Shown here: piece by piece, positions 29,637 to 38,133 of the stretch
Layout of the letters: every line of letters starts with the position of its first letter
How positions within the stretch are numbered: the first letter of the stretch is position 1
Assembly (NCBI RefSeq): GCF_014199205.1
Contig: NZ_JACIJD010000006.1
Span: 1-64,000, forward strand
From: Muricoccus pecuniae
GTDB lineage: Bacteria > Pseudomonadota > Alphaproteobacteria > Acetobacterales > Acetobacteraceae
Direction: 5' to 3'
DNA length: 64,000 bases
The notes under the pieces: generated by a model
What the model saw: the letters and a program-made list of their open reading frames with translations, nothing else
What the model was told of the DNA's origin: nothing
Database searches by the model: none
Translations under genes and position numbers: made by a program

Positions 29637-30583
29637 GGCAGGGCGCGCGGAAGGGGCCGGACGGCCGCTTCCTGAACCCCGACGGAGGCGTGGCGGGCCA
29701 GCCCCTCGCCCAGGTCTGGCGGATGATGCGGGAGGGGGCGGGCACGCCCTGGCCCCGCCATGTGGAGGACCCCGCCGAGGTGCCGCCCGCCGAGCCGCCG
29801 CCGGGCCATGCCGCCATCACCTTCATCGGGCATGCGAGCTTCCTCATTCGCGTCGCGGGCGGCCCGACGCTGCTGACGGATCCCATCTGGTCGGAGCGGT
29901 GCAGCCCCCTGCCCTTCCTCGGCCCGCGCCGCGCCCGCCGCCCCGCGCTGGCGCTCGACGCCCTGCCGCCGCTCGACGCGGTGCTGCTCTCGCACAACCA
30001 CTACGACCACCTGGACGTGCCCACCCTCCGCCGCCTCGGGGCGCCGCGCATCGTCACCGGGCTGAACAACGCCCCCATCCTCTCGCGCAACGGCATTGGC
30101 GGCGTGGAGGAGCTGGACTGGTGGGGGGAGACCGCGGTCGGCGGCGCGATGGTCACCTACCTCCCCGCCCACCACTTCTCCGCCCGTGGCATCGGGGATC
30201 GCGGGCGCTCCCTCTGGGGCGGCTTCGCCATCCGCACGGCGGCGGGCAGCATCCTCTTCGCCGGGGACACGGCCCATGGCGGGCACTTGGCGGAGATCGG
30301 GGCGGAGCTCGGGCCGTTCTCGATCGGCATGATCCCGATCGGCGCCTATGAGCCCCGCTGGTTCATGCGGGCGGTCCACATGAACCCGGAGGAGGCGGTG
30401 CGGGCGCGGGCGGAGACGCGCACGCGAACCGCCATCGCCATGCATTTCGGGACCTTCAAGCTCACCCAGGAGGGGATCGACGAGCCCGCGCGGGCGCTCG
30501 CCGAGGCGCGGTCGGGTGCCGGGCTGGCCGAGGGGGACTTCATCGTCCCACGCTTCGGCCAGACGATCACCCTGCCGCTCTAG
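29633..30583 (+). CDS. metallo-beta-lactamase-fold hydrolase (UlaG/NAPE-PLD-like)
   Basis: The 316-aa protein has the MBL metal motif HNHYDHLD (H-x-H-x-D-H), a second ligand region LPAHHFSARG and an Asp ligand in LFAGDTAHGG, ending with AIAMHFGTF. It groups with the UlaG/RomA/NAPE-PLD-type subgroup, which hydrolyse phosphoesters or lactones; the substrate is not predictable. There is no signal peptide. The start is TTG 29633, overlapping the preceding stop, with a purine-rich GGTGGGAG just ahead. Confidence 0.82.
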   Translation: MRQGARKGPDGRFLNPDGGVAGQPLAQVWRMMREGAGTPWPRHVEDPAEVPPAEPPPGHAAITFIGHASFLIRVAGGPTLLTDPIWSERCSPLPFLGPRRARRPALALDALPPLDAVLLSHNHYDHLDVPTLRRLGAPRIVTGLNNAPILSRNGIGGVEELDWWGETAVGGAMVTYLPAHHFSARGIGDRGRSLWGGFAIRTAAGSILFAGDTAHGGHLAEIGAELGPFSIGMIPIGAYEPRWFMRAVHMNPEEAVRARAETRTRTAIAMHFGTFKLTQEGIDEPARALAEARSGAGLAEGDFIVPRFGQTITLPL

Positions 30584-30688
30584 AGGGTCCGATCCCCGGA
30601 GATTGGCGCCCTCATCCGGCACGCCGGAGGCCCACGGCCGGCTGAGCCGATACCAGCATCGGACCACCGGAAGCGGCACACGGGCCAT

Positions 30689-32287
30689 CTACTCGCCGCT
30701 GGCAAGGCTGCCGCTCCGGTCAACCCGCCTGTAGAGCAGGCGGGCGCGGTCGCCCGCGGCAACCGACCGGACCAGCCGGTAGTCGGCGCGCAATACCTCC
30801 TCCGCCATGCGCCAGGCCGCGGGGTTGTTGCGCGGGCGCGGCATGTCGGTCGTCACGATGAAGGTCGGGCGCGCAGCGAGGATGCGGTGCAACTCCGCCA
30901 GCGGGTCGGTGCCGATACCGGCCGTCTCCCTGAGATCGTTCAGATGGGTCGGGAAGGCGAAGCGGGTCGGCAATGGACTGTCGGCCAGATGATAGAGCAC
31001 CGGGTCGCCGTCGAAGACGTAGAGGGTCTCGCCGGACCCGAGGCGCATCTCCGCGGCCAGGGCCCTGATCTCCTCGCCATTGCCGCGCGAGCGGCCGTGC
31101 GCAGCCACCATTGCGCCGCCGGCAAGCACGGCGAACAGCACCAGCCCGACCGTGGCCAGCCGGCGCCGGGGATCCCCGAGCAGCGGCGCGGCAGCCGCGC
31201 AGAGCGGCACGAGCAGCGGCAGGGCGTAGTGGTTGTAGTAGGTGCCGAGGAGCAGCACGCCGGCCGCGGCGACGCCCAACCATGCAGCCAGGAAGCGGTC
31301 GGCGCGCATCGCGCCCGGTGCCGCGACGAGGAGCGCGCCGCGTGCCGCGCGCAGGCCGAGCCCGGCGCAGAGCGCGAGCGGCGAGAGCAGCGCCGCCATG
31401 ACCGCCAGCCGCCCGAGCGCGGAGCCGCCCGCCGCGGTGCTGCGATGAAAGAAGGAGGTGAAGTTCGCGAAGATGAAGGCGGTCGCTTCTCCCAGCACCG
31501 CATAGGCCGCAAGTGCCGCAGCCGTCGGAAGGAGCGCCGCGCCGATCCAGATCAGGGCGTAGCCGAGGAGCCGCGGCAGGCAGAGGCCGGAGCGCCAGCC
31601 ACGCCAGAGGAGGACGCAGCCGAGGAAGGCACCCTCGAAGAGCGCCGTGTACTTGATCTGCATCCCCAGGCCGGCCGCGAGCATGGCACCGGTGCCGAGG
31701 CCCAGCAGCCGGATCCCGGAGGCCGGATGCGCGGCGGCGCGCAGGGTCAGAAGCGCTGCACCGGCGATGAAGAGATTGTAGAAGACCGGCGACTGCCCTC
31801 CCCCACCGCCGAACAGGTTCAGCCAGAGCAGATACACCACGCCAGCGAGCACCGCTCCCCGGCGGGCTCCGACTTCGGCCGCGATCCGTGCGATGAGCAA
31901 GGCCGTGGCGGCGGCGAAGAGCGTTGCGACCAACTGGTACTGGAGGATCCCCTCCCCGCCGAGCAGGCGTATGCCGGCGTAGAGCAGGAACAGCCCGATG
32001 GGCTTGCGGTCCCAGAGATCGACATAGGGCAGCGCGCCCTTCAGGAACCGATCGCCGACCAGCAGGTAGAACTGCTCGTCGCCCTCGATCACCGGATTCC
32101 CGAAGAAAGCGCATCGTGCGAGGAGAGCCACGCCCAGCAGCAGCAGGCCAGGCTTCATCCGGTCCCACGCAATCCGACCGATGGTCCCGGCCGGGGCAGC
32201 CCGCGCAATGGAGGAGGCCCTTAGATGGGGCACGGTCTCCGGGGCAGCGTTGATCCATGCGTCCGGCCGCAACCAGTCTCCTGCCAT
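30689..32287 (-). CDS. GT39-like glycosyltransferase, integral membrane
   Basis: The 532-aa polytopic membrane protein has about 10-12 hydrophobic helices and an early periplasmic loop carrying EGDEQFY and WDRKPIG, the acidic and Arg/Lys motifs of the dolichyl-phosphate-mannose/ArnT-type (GT39) glycosyltransferases that use polyprenyl-phosphate sugars. A C-terminal soluble part of about 130 residues contains LYVFDGDPVLYHL. The first 40 residues are not family-like; an internal ATG at 32158 (MKPGLLLLGV) may be the real start. The acceptor (lipid A, protein or capsule) is unknown. Confidence 0.75.
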   Translation of the reverse strand: MAGDWLRPDAWINAAPETVPHLRASSIARAAPAGTIGRIAWDRMKPGLLLLGVALLARCAFFGNPVIEGDEQFYLLVGDRFLKGALPYVDLWDRKPIGLFLLYAGIRLLGGEGILQYQLVATLFAAATALLIARIAAEVGARRGAVLAGVVYLLWLNLFGGGGGQSPVFYNLFIAGAALLTLRAAAHPASGIRLLGLGTGAMLAAGLGMQIKYTALFEGAFLGCVLLWRGWRSGLCLPRLLGYALIWIGAALLPTAAALAAYAVLGEATAFIFANFTSFFHRSTAAGGSALGRLAVMAALLSPLALCAGLGLRAARGALLVAAPGAMRADRFLAAWLGVAAAGVLLLGTYYNHYALPLLVPLCAAAAPLLGDPRRRLATVGLVLFAVLAGGAMVAAHGRSRGNGEEIRALAAEMRLGSGETLYVFDGDPVLYHLADSPLPTRFAFPTHLNDLRETAGIGTDPLAELHRILAARPTFIVTTDMPRPRNNPAAWRMAEEVLRADYRLVRSVAAGDRARLLYRRVDRSGSLASGE

Positions 32288-32751
32288 CGATCTCGCCCTT
32301 GCCGCCGGAAGCTTCGCCGGATTCTAATAATGCGGATGTGAAATGGCCACCGATGGTCGCTGGTCCGGCATGGTCGCTCGGGAGAGCTTCGGGCCGGCAG
32401 GGTGCGCCCGCGCCTTCCTATTCGCCATTCTCGTCGTCAGCGCCGGCCGCGTCGCTGGAAAATCGCATTCGACGAGCCTGATGACATATTGAAAAGGCTC
32501 TGGCACCTGGAAGCGCAGTCACGGCCTGCGCCGCAACGGATGCCGAGGCTCGGCCGGTGACGCTCTCCGACTTGGCCAGGACGCCATCACGCCTGGGCCA
32601 GCACCTGCCGCTACCATCCTCGGAGATCCAACGGCGCGAGCCGACGGTGCCCGCCCTGATCGGGGCGGGACATCAGCATTCGGCACCACGGGATCGGCGC
32701 TGCGCCGGCCGCTTCCTGCTGCCGTGGATCCGATCTCGCGCACAGGCCGCT
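32288..32751. other. 464-bp intergenic region, no gene seen
   Basis: The first 60 bp contain the expected promoter side of the membrane glycosyltransferase, with relatively AT-rich TTCTAATAATGCGG. The remainder has ordinary GC and no supported ORF, RNA or repeat. The far end abuts the 3' end of the DUF192 gene. Confidence 0.5.
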
Positions 32752-33219
32752 CTAGCGTGCCGTCCCGAAGATCCGCTGCTCCACCCGGTCCCCGACGCGG
32801 ATGCCCAGCCGCTCCGCCGTGCCGGCCGCGAGTTCCAGCGTGGCGCGCACGGGGCCGTTGGAGCTGATGGTGGCGAGGCTGCGCGGCACGGTGCGCTCGG
32901 CGATGCGCAGCACCCTGCCCTCCTGCGTGATGAACAGCATGTCGAGAGAGGCGATGGTGTTCCGCATCCACATGCTGCTCTCGCGGGGCTGGCCCCAGTC
33001 GAAGAGCATGCCCTCGTTCGGCGCGACGGAGGGGCGGAACATCAGCCCCACCATCTGCTGCCCGGGGTCGATCGCCATCTCCACCTGGAACTCGTGCCGC
33101 TTGCCGTCGCGGGTGACGATGACCAGCGGCTCCGCCGGCAGCTTCGGCTGCGGCCCCTCCTGCGCGAGGGCGGCCGCCGGCGCGAGCGCCAGCAGCCCGA
33201 GGATCGAGCGGCGCCTCAT
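32752..33219 (-). CDS. DUF192 domain protein, exported
   Basis: The 155-aa protein has an N-terminal signal peptide (MRRRSILGLLALAPAAALA, cut near residue 20), then the DUF192 fold with the typical block GLMFRPSVAPNEGMLFDWG and the motif SMWMRNTIASLDMLFI. Members are small exported or periplasmic proteins of unknown function. The start overlaps the stop of methylisocitrate lyase by four bases, so it is translationally coupled though functionally unrelated as far as known. Confidence 0.88.
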   Translation of the reverse strand: MRRRSILGLLALAPAAALAQEGPQPKLPAEPLVIVTRDGKRHEFQVEMAIDPGQQMVGLMFRPSVAPNEGMLFDWGQPRESSMWMRNTIASLDMLFITQEGRVLRIAERTVPRSLATISSNGPVRATLELAAGTAERLGIRVGDRVEQRIFGTAR

Positions 33220-34136
33220 CGGTGGGGCATGCCCTCGGGGATGACGGTCCTGACCAGGGTCTGATCCAGCGCCTCGTAGTCGTGGTAGCCGATGGCCTCG
33301 TAGAGCTCGGCGCGGGTCTGCATCCGGTCCACCATACCCTGCGTGCCGCCGTCCCGGTTGATGGCCGCGTAGAGCTCCTCCATCGCGCGGTTCGCCACGC
33401 GAAGCGCCGAGACGGGCCAGATCACCATCGCGTAGCCCATCTCCTCGAACTCCTTGTCCGTGAAGAAGGGGGTGCGGCCGAACTCGGTCATGTTCGCCAG
33501 CAGCTTCACGCCGGGCATGCGGCGCGCGAACTCGCGGAACATCTCGGCGGTGTTCAGCGCCTCGGGGAAGATCGCGTCCGCCCCGGCCTCCATGTAGAGC
33601 TTCGCCCGCGCGACCGCCCCGTCCATCCCCTCGCTCGCCGCTGCGTCCGTGCGGGCGATGATGTAGAGGTGGCGCCGCGCCTTGCGCGCCGCGGCCACCT
33701 TAGCCGCCATGTCCTGGGGATCAGCGAGCTTCTTGTCGTTGAGGTGCCCGCACTTCTTCGGGAGGAGCTGGTCCTCCAGATGCACCGCGGCGGCCCCGGC
33801 CTCCTCGAAGGAGCGGACCATGTGCATGACGTTCAGCGCCTCGCCATAGCCCGTGTCGCCATCCACCAGCACGGGCAGGGCCGAGGCGCGGGCAACTTGG
33901 CGGATGTACCAGCAGACATCGTCCACCGTGATCATGCCGAGGTCCGGCAGGCCCATATTGGCCGACATGGCCGCGCCGGACATGTAGAGGCCCTCGAAGC
34001 CCGCCCGCCTGGCCAGCAGCGCCGCCATGCCCGTATGCGCCCCGGGCAGCCGCAGGATGCCCGGCCGCTCCAGCAGGGCGCGGAAGCGCTGGCCGGCCGG
34101 GGCGTCCGGCAGGCTCTCTCCGATCACATAGGGCAT
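33216..34136 (-). CDS. prpB: methylisocitrate lyase (isocitrate lyase/PEP mutase family)
   Basis: The 306-aa enzyme splits 2-methylisocitrate into pyruvate and succinate in the methylcitrate cycle for propionyl-CoA. VDGDTGYGEALNV carries the metal-binding acidic residues, and PKKCGHLNDKKL is the active-site loop with the catalytic cysteine (KKCGH here rather than the usual KRCGH). No prpC or prpD is adjacent, so the role in propionate use is by homology; other members of the superfamily (oxaloacetate decarboxylase, PEP mutase) are less likely because of the CGH loop. Confidence 0.85.
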   Translation of the reverse strand: MPYVIGESLPDAPAGQRFRALLERPGILRLPGAHTGMAALLARRAGFEGLYMSGAAMSANMGLPDLGMITVDDVCWYIRQVARASALPVLVDGDTGYGEALNVMHMVRSFEEAGAAAVHLEDQLLPKKCGHLNDKKLADPQDMAAKVAAARKARRHLYIIARTDAAASEGMDGAVARAKLYMEAGADAIFPEALNTAEMFREFARRMPGVKLLANMTEFGRTPFFTDKEFEEMGYAMVIWPVSALRVANRAMEELYAAINRDGGTQGMVDRMQTRAELYEAIGYHDYEALDQTLVRTVIPEGMPHR

Positions 34137-34346
34137 TGGTCACCTCCCGGCATGGACGTCGCGGGGGCGCGGGGCCGGGCCGCGTGCCGGGCCCGGAAAG
34201 GGGGCGCCTCCGTGCTCGGGAAAGGCTAACACCCGGCCCCGCCGCGGACCAGACGGGGCGCCGCCGGGCCCCGCCTCCCCTTTCCCCCCGGCCGCCCCTC
34301 CCCTAGTTTGCCCGGCGAAGCGAGGGGCGGGGCAGGAGAGCATCGC

Positions 34347-35078
34347 ATGGACATGACGGGGAGCCGCCGGATCGAGGCGCCGCGCGAACGGGTCTGGGAG
34401 GCGCTGAACGACCCCGCCGTGCTCCAGGCCGCCATTCCCGGCTGCGAGTCGGTCGAGCGCACGGGGCCGGACAGCTTCCAGGCGAAGGTCGCCGTCCGGA
34501 TCGGGCCGATGTCCGCGAAGTTCGGGGGCAAGGTGACGCTCACCAACGTCAACCCGCCGGAGAGCTACACCATCACCGGCGAGGGCCAGGGCGGCGCCAT
34601 GGGCTTTGCCCGCGGCGGGGCCGACGTGTCCCTGGTGGAGGAAGGCCCCTCGACCACCACCCTCAACTACGCCGTCAAGGCGCAGGTGGGCGGCAAGATG
34701 GCCCAGCTCGGCGCTCGGCTGGTGGACAGCACCGCGCGGCAGATGGCCGACCAGTTCTTCGACCGCTTCGCCGCGCAGCTCGCCCCTGCCGCCGAAACCG
34801 CGGCCCCCGCAACCGCTTCTCCCGCAAACACGATGGCAACCGAACCGATGGCTTCCAACGACACCGTCCCCACCATCCCGAACGCGACGGCCACGACCGG
34901 CCAGCCCGTGACCGAGCGCCGCACCGCGGTCGCGGCGCTCCGCCCGGGCCAGGCCAAGCGGAGCCTCGCCGAGACGCTCGCCGCCATCCCGCGCGAGCCC
35001 TATGGCATGCCCATCAACTTCTGGATCGGCGGCGCGCTCATGCTGGGCGTGCTGGGGCTGCTCTTCGTCATTGGCTGA
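34347..35078 (+). CDS. coxG: CoxG-like SRPBCC protein (CO dehydrogenase accessory)
   Basis: The 243-aa protein has a SRPBCC/CoxG domain (residues 1-150: GSRRIEAPRERVWEALNDP, then IPGCESVE), a low-complexity Ala/Thr/Pro linker and a C-terminal membrane anchor (FWIGGALMLGVLGLLFVI). CoxG tethers or delivers components to CO-dehydrogenase-type molybdenum hydroxylases at the membrane. The start at 34347 gives MDMTGSRR after GGGGCAGGAG. It is the first gene of an operon in which each later gene overlaps the previous by a few bases, up to 39767. Confidence 0.88.
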   Translation: MDMTGSRRIEAPRERVWEALNDPAVLQAAIPGCESVERTGPDSFQAKVAVRIGPMSAKFGGKVTLTNVNPPESYTITGEGQGGAMGFARGGADVSLVEEGPSTTTLNYAVKAQVGGKMAQLGARLVDSTARQMADQFFDRFAAQLAPAAETAAPATASPANTMATEPMASNDTVPTIPNATATTGQPVTERRTAVAALRPGQAKRSLAETLAAIPREPYGMPINFWIGGALMLGVLGLLFVIG

Positions 35079-35973
35079 GGGCATCCCGGGCGACATCGCC
35101 GCCACCCGCGCCCTGCTGGAGGCGGGCGGCTACGTCGCCGACACGGCGCTCGCCACCACGGTCCATCTCGCCCTCGTCATGGGGCGCCCCCTCCTGCTGG
35201 AGGGCGAGCCCGGCACCGGCAAGACCGAGATCGCCAAGGTCCTCGCCGCGCAGCTCCCGCGCCGGCTGGTGCGGCTGCAATGCCATGACGGCATGGACCT
35301 GGCCTCTGCCGCCTATGAGTGGAACCATGCCCGCCAGCTCATGGCGATCCGCCTGGCCGAGGCCGCGGGCGAGGGCGACCGGGCGGCGCTGGAGCGCGGC
35401 CTCTACGACCGCCGCTTCCTCGAGCCCCGCCCCCTGCTCCAGGCCATCGAGGGCAGCCCCGCCCTCCTCCTGATCGATGAGCTGGACCGTGCGGACGAGC
35501 CCTTCGAGGCCTTCCTGCTGGAGGTCCTGGCCGACTTCCAGATCACGGTGCCCGAGCTCGGCACCCTCCGGGCCGAGACGCCGCCCGTCGTCATCATCAC
35601 CTCCAACCGCACGCGGGAGGTGCACGACGCCATCCGGCGCCGCTGCCTCTATCACTGGGTGGACTATCCCGACCCCGCGCGGGAGCTCGCCATCCTCGCG
35701 CGCCGGGCCCCGGAGGTGCCGGCCGCCCTCTCCGCCCAGGTGGTCGCCTTCGCCCAGGGCCTCAGGGGAGGCGACGCCTTCTTTAAGCCGCCGGGGGTGG
35801 CGGAGACGGTGGACTGGGCCCGCGCCCTCACCGCGCTGAACCGGCGCGAGCTGGAGCCCGCGGCCGCCGAGGCGACGCTCGGCGTGCTGCTGAAGTATCA
35901 GGACGACATCGCCCGCCTGCGCGGCGAGGAGCTGGCGCGGCGGGTGGAGGAAGCGCGCGCGGCCCTCCCGTGA
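35071..35973 (+). CDS. coxD: MoxR-family AAA ATPase (CoxD-like)
   Basis: The 300-aa AAA ATPase has Walker A LLEGEPGTGKTEIAKVLA near residue 40 and Walker B ALLLIDELDRADEP near 130, with sensor TSNRTREVHDA. MoxR/CoxD ATPases remodel molybdo-hydroxylases to insert or mature the metal cofactor, acting with a VWA partner, which is encoded next. The TTG start at 35071 overlaps the coxG stop by eight bases and is chosen because the frame upstream lies inside coxG. Confidence 0.87.
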   Translation: MAEGIPGDIAATRALLEAGGYVADTALATTVHLALVMGRPLLLEGEPGTGKTEIAKVLAAQLPRRLVRLQCHDGMDLASAAYEWNHARQLMAIRLAEAAGEGDRAALERGLYDRRFLEPRPLLQAIEGSPALLLIDELDRADEPFEAFLLEVLADFQITVPELGTLRAETPPVVIITSNRTREVHDAIRRRCLYHWVDYPDPARELAILARRAPEVPAALSAQVVAFAQGLRGGDAFFKPPGVAETVDWARALTALNRRELEPAAAEATLGVLLKYQDDIARLRGEELARRVEEARAALP

Positions 35974-37136
35974 GCGCCCTCGCCCCCAACCTCCTCGCCT
36001 TCGGGCGGGTTCTGCGCCGGGCCGGCCTGCCCGTGGGCCCGGCCGAGGCCCTCTCCGCCGCCGAGGCCCTGGGCCATGTGCCCGTCTCTGACCGCGCCGC
36101 CTTCCGGGCCGCGCTGCGCGCGACGATGGTCCACCGCCGCGACCATTTCGAAGTATTCGACGCCGCCTTCGACCTGTTCTGGCGCAACCCCGACGCCCCG
36201 GCCCGGCCGCCCGCCCCCGGGGAGGAGATCCCCGACCTCCCCGCCGCCGCCCGCCGCGCCACGGAGGCGATGCCGGGCGGTGCCGCCCCCGCACCGCCCG
36301 CGGTGGACCCGGCGCGGCGGGACGACGCGGCGCTGACGGTCAGCGAGCGGGAGCGGCTGAGCCGGATGGATTTCGAGGCCATGACCGCCGAGGAGCTGGC
36401 GGCGGCGCGGCGGGAGATCCGGCGCCTCGTCCTCCCCCTGGCCGAGCGCCCCACCCGCCGCTTCCGCCCCGACCCCTCCGGCCCGCGCGCGGATCTCCGG
36501 GCGACCATCCGCGCCTCCATGCGGCTGGGGGGCGAGATCGCCACCATTTCCCGCCGCCGCCGCGTGACCCGCCCACCGCCGCTGGTGCTGCTCTGCGACG
36601 TCTCCGGGAGCATGGCGCGCTACGCCCAGGTGCTGCTGCACTTCATGCACGCCGTGGCCAACCACCGCGCCCGCGTCCACAGCTTCGTCTTCGGCACGCG
36701 GCTGACCAACATCACCCGCGCGCTGCGCGACCGCGACCCCGAGGTGGCCTTCCAGGCCGTGGCCCATATTCTGCCGGACTGGTCCGGCGGCACCCGGATC
36801 GGGGAGGCGCTGGACCGCTTCAACCGCCTCTGGGCCCGCCGCGTGCTCGGCCAGGGGGCGGTGGTGCTTCTCATCACGGACGGGCTGGACCGCGGCGGGG
36901 CGGAGGGGCTGTCGGACGCCGCCGAGCGCCTCTCCCATTCCTGCCGGCGCCTGATCTGGCTGAACCCGCTGCTCCGCTATGCCGGGTTCCAGCCCCGCGC
37001 CGCCGGCATACGTGCGCTCCTCCCGCACGTGCACGAGCATCGCCAGGTGCATAACCTGAACAGCCTGCGAACCCTCGTCGCCACCCTTTCCGGGGCCGGC
37101 TCCAGCGGGGCAAGAAACACGGGGAGGCCCGCATGA
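35970..37136 (+). CDS. coxE: VWA-domain protein (CoxE-like)
   Basis: The 388-aa protein has an N-terminal helical part, a basic linker (residues about 155-190) and a C-terminal von Willebrand A domain with the MIDAS motif LLCDVSGSM and the later ITDGLDRGG. CoxE pairs with the MoxR-type ATPase CoxD in molybdenum-hydroxylase maturation. GTG at 35970 overlaps the preceding stop (GTGA), and its own stop overlaps the next start (ATGA). Confidence 0.87.
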   Translation: MSALAPNLLAFGRVLRRAGLPVGPAEALSAAEALGHVPVSDRAAFRAALRATMVHRRDHFEVFDAAFDLFWRNPDAPARPPAPGEEIPDLPAAARRATEAMPGGAAPAPPAVDPARRDDAALTVSERERLSRMDFEAMTAEELAAARREIRRLVLPLAERPTRRFRPDPSGPRADLRATIRASMRLGGEIATISRRRRVTRPPPLVLLCDVSGSMARYAQVLLHFMHAVANHRARVHSFVFGTRLTNITRALRDRDPEVAFQAVAHILPDWSGGTRIGEALDRFNRLWARRVLGQGAVVLLITDGLDRGGAEGLSDAAERLSHSCRRLIWLNPLLRYAGFQPRAAGIRALLPHVHEHRQVHNLNSLRTLVATLSGAGSSGARNTGRPA

Positions 37137-37453
37137 GCGGCACCGAGGACATTCTGGAGACGGCCCGCGCCTGGCGGGCCGAGGGGGAGAGCGTGGCCCT
37201 CGCCACCGTGGTCGAGACCTGGGGCTCCTCCCCCCGCCCGGCCGGATCGCGCCTGGCCGTGACGGGGACGGGCCGCCTCGCCGGCTCCGTCTCGGGCGGC
37301 TGCATCGAGGGGGCGGTGGCCGACATCGCGCAGCAGGTGATGAAGGACGGCCGGCCCCAGCTGCTCGATTTCGGCATCTCCGACGAGCGCGCCTGGGAGG
37401 TGGGGCTGGCCTGCGGCGGCAAGCTGAAGGTCTTCGTGGAACCGCTGGCGTGA
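37133..37453 (+). CDS. XdhC-family protein, N-terminal domain
   Basis: The 106-aa protein is the XdhC/CoxI N-terminal domain alone: ATVVETWGSSPRPAGSRLAV and GSVSGGCIEGAV, where the cysteine of GGC is the presumed molybdenum-cofactor ligand. XdhC proteins bind and sulfurate the cofactor for xanthine-dehydrogenase-type enzymes. The C-terminal Rossmann domain is encoded by the next gene (overlap GTGA), so the two probably form one functional unit. Confidence 0.87.
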   Translation: MSGTEDILETARAWRAEGESVALATVVETWGSSPRPAGSRLAVTGTGRLAGSVSGGCIEGAVADIAQQVMKDGRPQLLDFGISDERAWEVGLACGGKLKVFVEPLA

Positions 37454-38133
37454 CGCCGGAGACGCTGGAGGCGCTCGCCTCCGCCCGCGCCGCCCGCCGC
37501 CCCGTCGCGCTGCTCACCCGCCTGCCGGACGGCGCGCAGGTCCTCTACCCCGATCAGCCCGTGCCCCCCGCCCTGGCCGAGGCGGCGGAGGCCGCGCTGC
37601 GCGACGACCGCGCCGGCCCCGTGACGCTCGGGGAGGAGAGCTGGTTCATCCATCCCCAAGCGCCGCCGCCCCGGCTGATCGTCGTCGGCGCCGTCCATGT
37701 GGCGCAGGCGCTCGTGCCCATGGCGGTCGCGGTCGGGCTGGCGGTGACGGTGGTGGACCCCCGCCGTGCCTTCGCGACCGAGGAGCGCTTCGCCGAGGGC
37801 GCGACGCTGGTGGACGAGTGGCCGGACGACGCGCTCACCGCCCTCCGCCCGGACTCCCGCACCGCCATCGTCACCCTCACCCACGACCCGAAGCTGGACG
37901 ATCCCGCGCTCGACGTCGCGCTGCGCTCGGAGGCCTTCTACATCGGCGCCCTCGGCAGCCGCCGCACCCATGCGAAGCGGGTCGAGCGGCTGACGGAGGC
38001 CGGGCACGGCGCCGAGGCCATCGCCCGCATCCGCGCGCCCGTCGGGCTCGACATCGGGGCGGTGACGGCGCCCGAGATCGCGCTCTCGGTCATCGCCCAG
38101 GTCGTCGCGGCCCGCCGGGGGAAGCCCGCATGA
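37450..38133 (+). CDS. XdhC-family protein, Rossmann domain
   Basis: The 227-aa protein carries the XdhC C-terminal Rossmann-like domain: RLIVVGAVHVAQALVPMA near residue 76, VTVVDPRRAFA, and the conserved YIGALGSRRTHAKRVERL near residue 160. It complements the separate N-terminal domain encoded just upstream. Together they should act as the cofactor-loading chaperone of a molybdo-hydroxylase. GTG start overlapping the upstream stop; its own stop overlaps the next ATG (ATGA). Confidence 0.87.
   Translation: MTPETLEALASARAARRPVALLTRLPDGAQVLYPDQPVPPALAEAAEAALRDDRAGPVTLGEESWFIHPQAPPPRLIVVGAVHVAQALVPMAVAVGLAVTVVDPRRAFATEERFAEGATLVDEWPDDALTALRPDSRTAIVTLTHDPKLDDPALDVALRSEAFYIGALGSRRTHAKRVERLTEAGHGAEAIARIRAPVGLDIGAVTAPEIALSVIAQVVAARRGKPA

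Noticed and set aside
30584-30688. Possible RNA gene between convergent genes
   Set aside because: No conserved structure was visible; treated as plain intergenic sequence.
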